DNA of 9,918 bases from Spartobacteria bacterium. GTDB taxonomy: Bacteria; Verrucomicrobiota; Verrucomicrobiia; Chthoniobacterales; UBA10450. The translations under genes were made by a program, and so were the position numbers. The DNA lies in assembly GCA_021324035.1 (NCBI GenBank), contig JAJPJU010000256.1:1-9918 (forward strand), in the 5' to 3' direction. Shown piece by piece: positions 6,097 to 9,918 of the stretch. Within the stretch, counting starts at the first letter, position 1, and every line of letters begins with the position of its first letter. Below the pieces are notes generated by a model. It was not told the DNA's origin and made no database searches. It was given only the letters and a program-made list of their open reading frames with translations.

Positions 6097-7634
6097 CTCT
6101 CCATCTGTCGCAACTTTAAGTAAATCATCAGCATCAAAAGTCCGATCGCAGCGATGCTGACTGCGAGTCCGTACTGACGGAATTTGAATTCCCCGCGCGC
6201 ATTGCTGGTCAATTCGTCTGATTTGCCGATGGCCTGCTCGCCCGCTGCGGCAACTTGTTGAAAGCTGCTTCGGCTGAACGAATGCACATAGGTGCGAGAT
6301 TTCTTCAAGGCGTCGGTCAGGTCGTTCAGCTGATTGCTGATCGGTTCGACGTCCAGACCTCGGGCGGCAAATTTCTCCGAATCAGCAGTGATCCGTTTCC
6401 GCGCGTCATCCAATTGCGCGATGGTGTGATGGAAATAGTCGGCAGCCTGAATGCATTCGGGATTATCTTTGGCGTTTTGCCGATGGCAATCGCCGCACAA
6501 ACCGCCGTTAGCGGTGGACAACATCGAATCGCTGGTTTTGGCGATGTTGTGGTTGCTGTGACACTTGCCGCATTCCGGCCAATTATGTTGATCGAACGCC
6601 ACCTTGTGTTTGCTGCCGTCGAACAAGCTCGCGTTCGCGGAGTGGCAAATGCTGCAACTCTTGCTGACTTGGGCGACACCCGGCGGGCTCGCGGCATGAT
6701 TTCCATGGCAGGTGTTGCATCGAGGCGCTCCGAGATCGCCACGTTCGAGCAAAGCACGGCCGTGCACGCTTTTTTTGTATTCGGCGAGTTGCGTTGTGGG
6801 CATCGGCGAACCGTCAGCGCGGGTAATTCCGGCCATCACCGTGGCGCTGGCGTGACACGCGCCGCACGTTTCCGGAACGCGTTGAGCATAAACCTTTGAC
6901 TGGGGATCTTTTGCTGGACGGATCCCGTGAACACCGTGACAGCTCACGCACGAAGGTGCGCGATCGTCATGCAGATCGAGCAACCGATGACCATGCGGGC
7001 TGGTTTTGAATTTTGCGAGCTGGTCCGTCGGCAAAGCCGGATTGAAATCGTGCATCTTGGTGGGATCGGCATGACAGCGCGCGCAGAATTGCACAACCCA
7101 GGCCCGATTCTTATCGCGATCTTTCTCCGGCCATTCCTTTACGAAATCGTGTCCTAGATCGGCCGTTGGATCGCCGCCGTGACAACCGGCGCACGAAATG
7201 CCGTGACGAAAGTGCACATCCTCGACGACTTCTTTCAAGTTCATCGGCACCGCCGCCGGAGCGTTCGCCGATGGCCCGGCCACAAAAAGTGTGTCGGGCG
7301 TGTGATTGGCGGAATCGCTGTGACAGAGAACGCAGTTGTTCTGCAGCAACACATCCAGCTTTTGCGGGCTCAAATTCAGACTGAGAAGAATCGAAAGATG
7401 TTCCGCGCGCGAAATAGTTTCCTTGTCGGCCGCGTGATTGAGCAGGCCCTTGAGATTGTCGTCCAGTCCTTCGTAGTAAGTACGCTGCTCTGGAGTGATA
7501 ATTGGTTTTCCGGTTTCATCCCTGGCATCCAGCATTGCCGCCAGCTTCGGCGATGGTTTGACCGGCGTTTGGTCGGCTGCGAAGGCGGCTGCCGACCACA
7601 CGATGAAAACCGCGAGGATTGGGAATGTCTTCAT
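6093..7634 (-). CDS. Nine-heme membrane-anchored periplasmic cytochrome c
   Basis: A 513-residue multiheme cytochrome. Residues 1-20 are a signal peptide (cut probably near AFA/AD). Nine CxxCH sites follow at 101, 148, 184, 229, 257, 306, 327, 355 and 380. Residues about 395-480 are helix-forming and heme-free, and about 487-506 is a C-terminal transmembrane anchor with a basic tail (KLRQMER). The first heme stands alone; the other eight form four two-heme modules, two of them clearly duplicated (see findings). Histidines in SPHGHRLL and SVHGRALL are likely distal heme ligands. Placed between cytochrome b and the oxidase where cytochrome c1 or f would be expected, it is inferred to carry electrons from the Rieske protein to subunit II. 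I do not recognise a named family. The start at 7634 overlaps the cytochrome b stop (ATGA, 7631-7634) and gives the leader; an upstream frame to 7790 is inside cytochrome b. Confidence 0.92.
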   Translation of the reverse strand: MKTFPILAVFIVWSAAAFAADQTPVKPSPKLAAMLDARDETGKPIITPEQRTYYEGLDDNLKGLLNHAADKETISRAEHLSILLSLNLSPQKLDVLLQNNCVLCHSDSANHTPDTLFVAGPSANAPAAVPMNLKEVVEDVHFRHGISCAGCHGGDPTADLGHDFVKEWPEKDRDKNRAWVVQFCARCHADPTKMHDFNPALPTDQLAKFKTSPHGHRLLDLHDDRAPSCVSCHGVHGIRPAKDPQSKVYAQRVPETCGACHASATVMAGITRADGSPMPTTQLAEYKKSVHGRALLERGDLGAPRCNTCHGNHAASPPGVAQVSKSCSICHSANASLFDGSKHKVAFDQHNWPECGKCHSNHNIAKTSDSMLSTANGGLCGDCHRQNAKDNPECIQAADYFHHTIAQLDDARKRITADSEKFAARGLDVEPISNQLNDLTDALKKSRTYVHSFSRSSFQQVAAAGEQAIGKSDELTSNARGEFKFRQYGLAVSIAAIGLLMLMIYLKLRQMER

Positions 7635-8983
7635 CCGGCGGAACTCCGGCTGGCACGACCAAGCAGGAACATCGCGGTGATAATGACGAAGGCGGCGCCG
7701 GCAGAAATGACTCCAGCGACGAGATAGGGAAGTCCGAGCAATCCGTGAACCGCGACCTGCAACAGCGCGGCGCCGGTGAGAATGAACCATCGATGTTTAA
7801 ACCGCCACCCGCGAACAATTATCACAACGGCGCCGGCGGCCAGTGTCCACAACGCGCAAACGTGAGCGCTCTTTTGGAGTGACGTGGGATCGTCGCTTCC
7901 GCTTTTTGCCCCGATGTCCCAGCCCATCAGAGTCAGGTAAGTCAGGAACAGGATCGCCGCCCAGCCGAAATCGGTGAACGCGGGCGAATTCAAATTGCGA
8001 TAGGCGCGCCGGTCGAGCCAGGGAATGATTGCCCAGATCCCGAGCAGAATTGCGATCACGAAAAGACAAATCTGGGGTCCTTCGAGGCCGAAGAGATGCG
8101 GCGGAAATTCTTTGAGCAGTTGGTACTCCCACAGGAAATACCATTCCGGTTTAATCCCCGGATACGCCGGGGCGAAGGGATCGGCTTTGTCGCCAAGTTC
8201 CCAATCCATTCCCGGGATTCCCGGCCCATACGGCAGAAAAACGGCGAACGTGATCAGCAACATCAAACAGGCAAGCCACAGCAAGAGGTCGCGCAGGGCG
8301 AAACTTGGAAAGAATTTCATCCCGCGCGGCGCGGTGGTCGTACCGACTGGTGGCGCCATTCCCTGCCTCTGAATCAAAAGCAGATGCAATCCAATCACAC
8401 CGACGAAAGCCAGCGGAAGAATCACCACGTGTCCCGCGAAGAAGCGATAAAGGGTATTGATCGAGACATCCTGTCCGCCGCGCATGACTTGCAGGAGCCA
8501 GTCGCCTAACAATGGAACGGATTTGACAATATTTGTTCCGACCGTCGTCGCGAAATACGCCAGCTTGTTCCACGGCAACAGGTAACCGGAAAATCCGAAG
8601 CCGAGTGTCAGCAAGAACAGGAGATATCCCGAAACCCAGGTGATCTCGCGCGGCGGCCGATACGCTTTCAGCATCATGGTGCTGAACATGTGGAGCAGCA
8701 GCGAAACGATCATCAGATGCGCGCTCCAACTGTGAATCGACCGAATCAACCATCCGAACGGCACCTTGGTCGTCAAAATTCGAATGCTCTCGTAGGAGGT
8801 CGCTTCCCCCGGTTGGTAGTACATGAGTAAGAGCACGCCGGTGATGATTTGGACGACGAAGAAAAACATCGTCACGCCGCCGAGATAGTACCAACCCATC
8901 CAATGCGAGCCGATCGGCACTTCCTTGTGCCGCAAAAATTCGAACAACGGCGTTACTTGATAACGTCGATCGATCCAACCCAT
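7631..8983 (-). CDS. Cytochrome b of a bc/b6f-type quinol oxidase complex
   Basis: A 450-residue integral membrane protein with the cytochrome b6-like N-terminal and subunit IV-like C-terminal parts in one chain. Heme ligands are H84 and H98, and H185 and H200. The 14/15-residue spacing is the b6f pattern; bc1 has 14/14. The quinol-site PEWY motif is at 279-282. The Cys that binds heme c-n in b6f complexes is absent (Tyr33 in WYYLGG). After the usual last helix (about 339-356) there are about three further hydrophobic segments (about 374-391, 399-418 and 420-441), an extra C-terminal extension. The start ATG 8983 directly precedes the conserved GWIDRRYQV opening and has a weak AGGGTGG seven bases upstream. 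A longer frame to 9112 runs into the Rieske gene and its N-terminus looks non-native. The gene follows Rieske by 28 bases and overlaps the nine-heme gene by ATGA. Confidence 0.94.
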   Translation of the reverse strand: MGWIDRRYQVTPLFEFLRHKEVPIGSHWMGWYYLGGVTMFFFVVQIITGVLLLMYYQPGEATSYESIRILTTKVPFGWLIRSIHSWSAHLMIVSLLLHMFSTMMLKAYRPPREITWVSGYLLFLLTLGFGFSGYLLPWNKLAYFATTVGTNIVKSVPLLGDWLLQVMRGGQDVSINTLYRFFAGHVVILPLAFVGVIGLHLLLIQRQGMAPPVGTTTAPRGMKFFPSFALRDLLLWLACLMLLITFAVFLPYGPGIPGMDWELGDKADPFAPAYPGIKPEWYFLWEYQLLKEFPPHLFGLEGPQICLFVIAILLGIWAIIPWLDRRAYRNLNSPAFTDFGWAAILFLTYLTLMGWDIGAKSGSDDPTSLQKSAHVCALWTLAAGAVVIIVRGWRFKHRWFILTGAALLQVAVHGLLGLPYLVAGVISAGAAFVIITAMFLLGRASRSSAG

Positions 8984-9011
8984 CAAACCGCCACCCTTTG
9001 GCGCGTTGTTG

Positions 9012-9473
9012 TCAGGCGTGTTGTTCAGAGATAACGATGGTGCCGTCGGGTTGTTTCTTGGCGATGTATTTCGTAAGAGGTTGAGGCGGCGGGCCGGATA
9101 AAACGCGGCCATTCATGTCGAACCGGCCATCGTGGCACGGGCACCACATGACCGATTGACCGGGCAAATAAGTAATCGTGCAGCCCTCATGCGTGCACTT
9201 GGCGCCGAACGCATACAATTGATCCTGCGATTGCAGAACGATCACGCGCTGCCCACTGACCGGAACGATAACGAACTTGTTTTGTTCGAGCTTTCCCGAT
9301 TCGTCGCGGGTCAGATGGGTCGGCCCGGTCGGACCGGTTTGCGGCAGAGGTTTTAGATATCGAACAATCGGGTAAGCAACGCTGGTGATCCAGCCGAGAA
9401 GGCTGGCGCCGAGAATGATATCGAGAAAGTGACGACGCGAAGTTCTCGAATCGGAAGGGCTTGGTTCTTCCAT
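9012..9473 (-). CDS. Rieske [2Fe-2S] iron-sulfur protein
   Basis: A 153-residue Rieske subunit that takes one electron from quinol and passes it to the cytochrome c partner. A twin-arginine-type N-terminus (TSRRHFLD, 11-18) precedes one transmembrane helix (about 18-38) and a Gly/Pro hinge (QTGPTGPT). The cluster-binding boxes are CTHEGC (93-98) and CPCH (111-114): ligands C93, H95, C111 and H114, disulfide C98-C113. The second box continues DGRFD, so the Ser and Tyr that raise the cluster potential in bc1 enzymes are replaced by Gly and Phe, which points to a low-potential (menaquinol) enzyme. ATG 9473 is chosen; an in-frame TTG at 9506 would add 11 residues and has a poorly spaced site. It lies 44 bases after the ccsA-like gene and 28 before cytochrome b. 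Confidence 0.93.
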   Translation of the reverse strand: MEEPSPSDSRTSRRHFLDIILGASLLGWITSVAYPIVRYLKPLPQTGPTGPTHLTRDESGKLEQNKFVIVPVSGQRVIVLQSQDQLYAFGAKCTHEGCTITYLPGQSVMWCPCHDGRFDMNGRVLSGPPPQPLTKYIAKKQPDGTIVISEQHA

Positions 9474-9517
9474 TGGTTCGATCTCGGAAAAAATCCTATC
9501 GGGCAAGCCTCAGAGTA

Positions 9518-9918
9518 TCAAGCCGTTGTCGGGTCCGGCAACTCTTCATCCGAAGAAATGCGGGACGTCCGAAAACTCTTCCAGTGTTCCAGCGGCATGC
9601 TCGCAATCGTGATCAACGCGAGCTGGCTGATCATAAAACCAAGCAGCCAGGGAAACGCTTTTTGCATGAAGCCGTAGGAATGCAGACCGACGCCGAGCAT
9701 GTTCACACCAAACCAGGAGAAGCTGGTCACGACGTTCCCGAAAATCGCCATCATCATCAGGCCGCGTTGCCGGATAGATCCTCCCCAGCGCGCGTGCAAC
9801 GTGATCGCGCACCAGAGAACGATCAGAACCGCGCCATTTTCTTTCGGGTCCCAACCCCAGAACCGGCCCCACGATTGATCGGCCCAAATTCCGCCGAGCA
9901 CAGTTCCGACAAAACTGA
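9518..9918 (-). CDS. CcsA/ResC-type cytochrome c assembly protein, C-terminal part (partial)
   Basis: The last 132 or so codons of a gene running past the right edge; the frame stays open to base 9918. The tryptophan-rich heme-handling (WWD-type) motif reads ADQSWGRFWGWDPKENGA, followed by several transmembrane helices and a conserved-looking His in VGLHSYGF. CcsA/ResC, with ResB/Ccs1, exports heme and attaches it to CxxCH apocytochromes on the outer face of the membrane (System II). CcmF/CcmC share the WWD motif, but the short helix-rich C-terminus fits CcsA better. The final 20 residues are hydrophilic (SDEELPDPTTA). Its place at the head of an operon encoding ten CxxCH sites makes a dedicated maturation role plausible. 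Whether ResB is fused or adjacent upstream cannot be seen. Confidence 0.88.
   Translation of the reverse strand, partial: SFVGTVLGGIWADQSWGRFWGWDPKENGAVLIVLWCAITLHARWGGSIRQRGLMMMAIFGNVVTSFSWFGVNMLGVGLHSYGFMQKAFPWLLGFMISQLALITIASMPLEHWKSFRTSRISSDEELPDPTTA

Noticed and set aside
6255..6899. 214-codon open frame antisense to the nine-heme cytochrome
   Set aside because: The sense strand encodes an intact heme protein; the antisense frame shows no recognisable motif and is a product of codon bias.
7635..7790. Arg/His-rich N-terminal extension of the nine-heme cytochrome
   Set aside because: It lies wholly inside cytochrome b in a shifted frame; the signal peptide begins at 7634.
8151..8978. 275-codon open frame in another phase within cytochrome b
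   Set aside because: Same-strand shadow; the real frame has all heme ligands and PEWY.
8984..9112. 43-residue N-terminal extension of cytochrome b
   Set aside because: It runs antiparallel to no constraint but overlaps the Rieske 3' end by 100 bases in another frame, and its sequence is low-complexity. The conserved protein begins at the ATG at 8983.
9474..9506. Upstream in-frame TTG extending the Rieske protein by 11 residues
   Set aside because: ATG at 9473 gives a typical short hydrophilic head before the twin-arginine motif; the TTG has a TGAGG only one base away, a poor spacing. It cannot be fully excluded.

Overview
The window is a compact stretch of bacterial chromosome in which almost every base is coding. 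It is dominated by one large respiratory operon on the minus strand. No marker gene fixes the taxon. The gene content suggests a Gram-negative, aerobic or facultatively aerobic, probably menaquinone-using bacterium: a Mla-type lipid-transport ATPase, a Rieske protein with a low-potential signature, a b6f-like one-piece cytochrome b, a B-type oxygen reductase and a large multiheme cytochrome c. Soil lineages such as Verrucomicrobiota or Acidobacteriota would fit, but that is inference from gene style.

Layout. (a) 1-81, plus strand: the last 26 codons of a gene entering from the left, ending in a Cys-rich metallothionein-like tail. (b) 82-1409, minus strand: a two-gene unit of a stand-alone cyclic-nucleotide-binding-domain protein and a MlaF-type ABC ATPase, joined by an ATGA stop/start overlap. 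(c) 1410-1567: a short divergent intergenic region. (d) 1568-2815, plus strand: a YbdK-like glutamate-cysteine ligase family enzyme, whose 3' end overlaps the 3' end of the next gene by 48 bases. (e) 9918 down to 2768, minus strand: ccsA-like cytochrome c assembly gene (cut by the window edge), Rieske protein, cytochrome b, nine-heme membrane-anchored cytochrome c, a 44-residue oxidase subunit IIa-like peptide, subunit II fused to cytochrome c, B-type subunit I, and a SCO copper chaperone.

How the genes work together. The Rieske protein and cytochrome b form a quinol-oxidising core. No cytochrome c1 or f gene is present; in its place is a nine-CxxCH cytochrome with a signal peptide and a C-terminal membrane anchor. 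The electron acceptor side is a complete ba3-like oxidase (I, II with its own CxxCH domain, and IIa). SCO would serve copper delivery to CuA, and CcsA would serve heme attachment at the ten CxxCH sites in the operon. Three junctions in the operon are ATGA overlaps and a fourth has stop and start one base apart, so co-translation is likely. The simplest reading is a dedicated quinol-to-oxygen chain, possibly a physical bc-oxidase supercomplex wired by the nine-heme cytochrome. The promoter lies upstream of the window (beyond 9918), and no convincing terminator or promoter was seen inside it.
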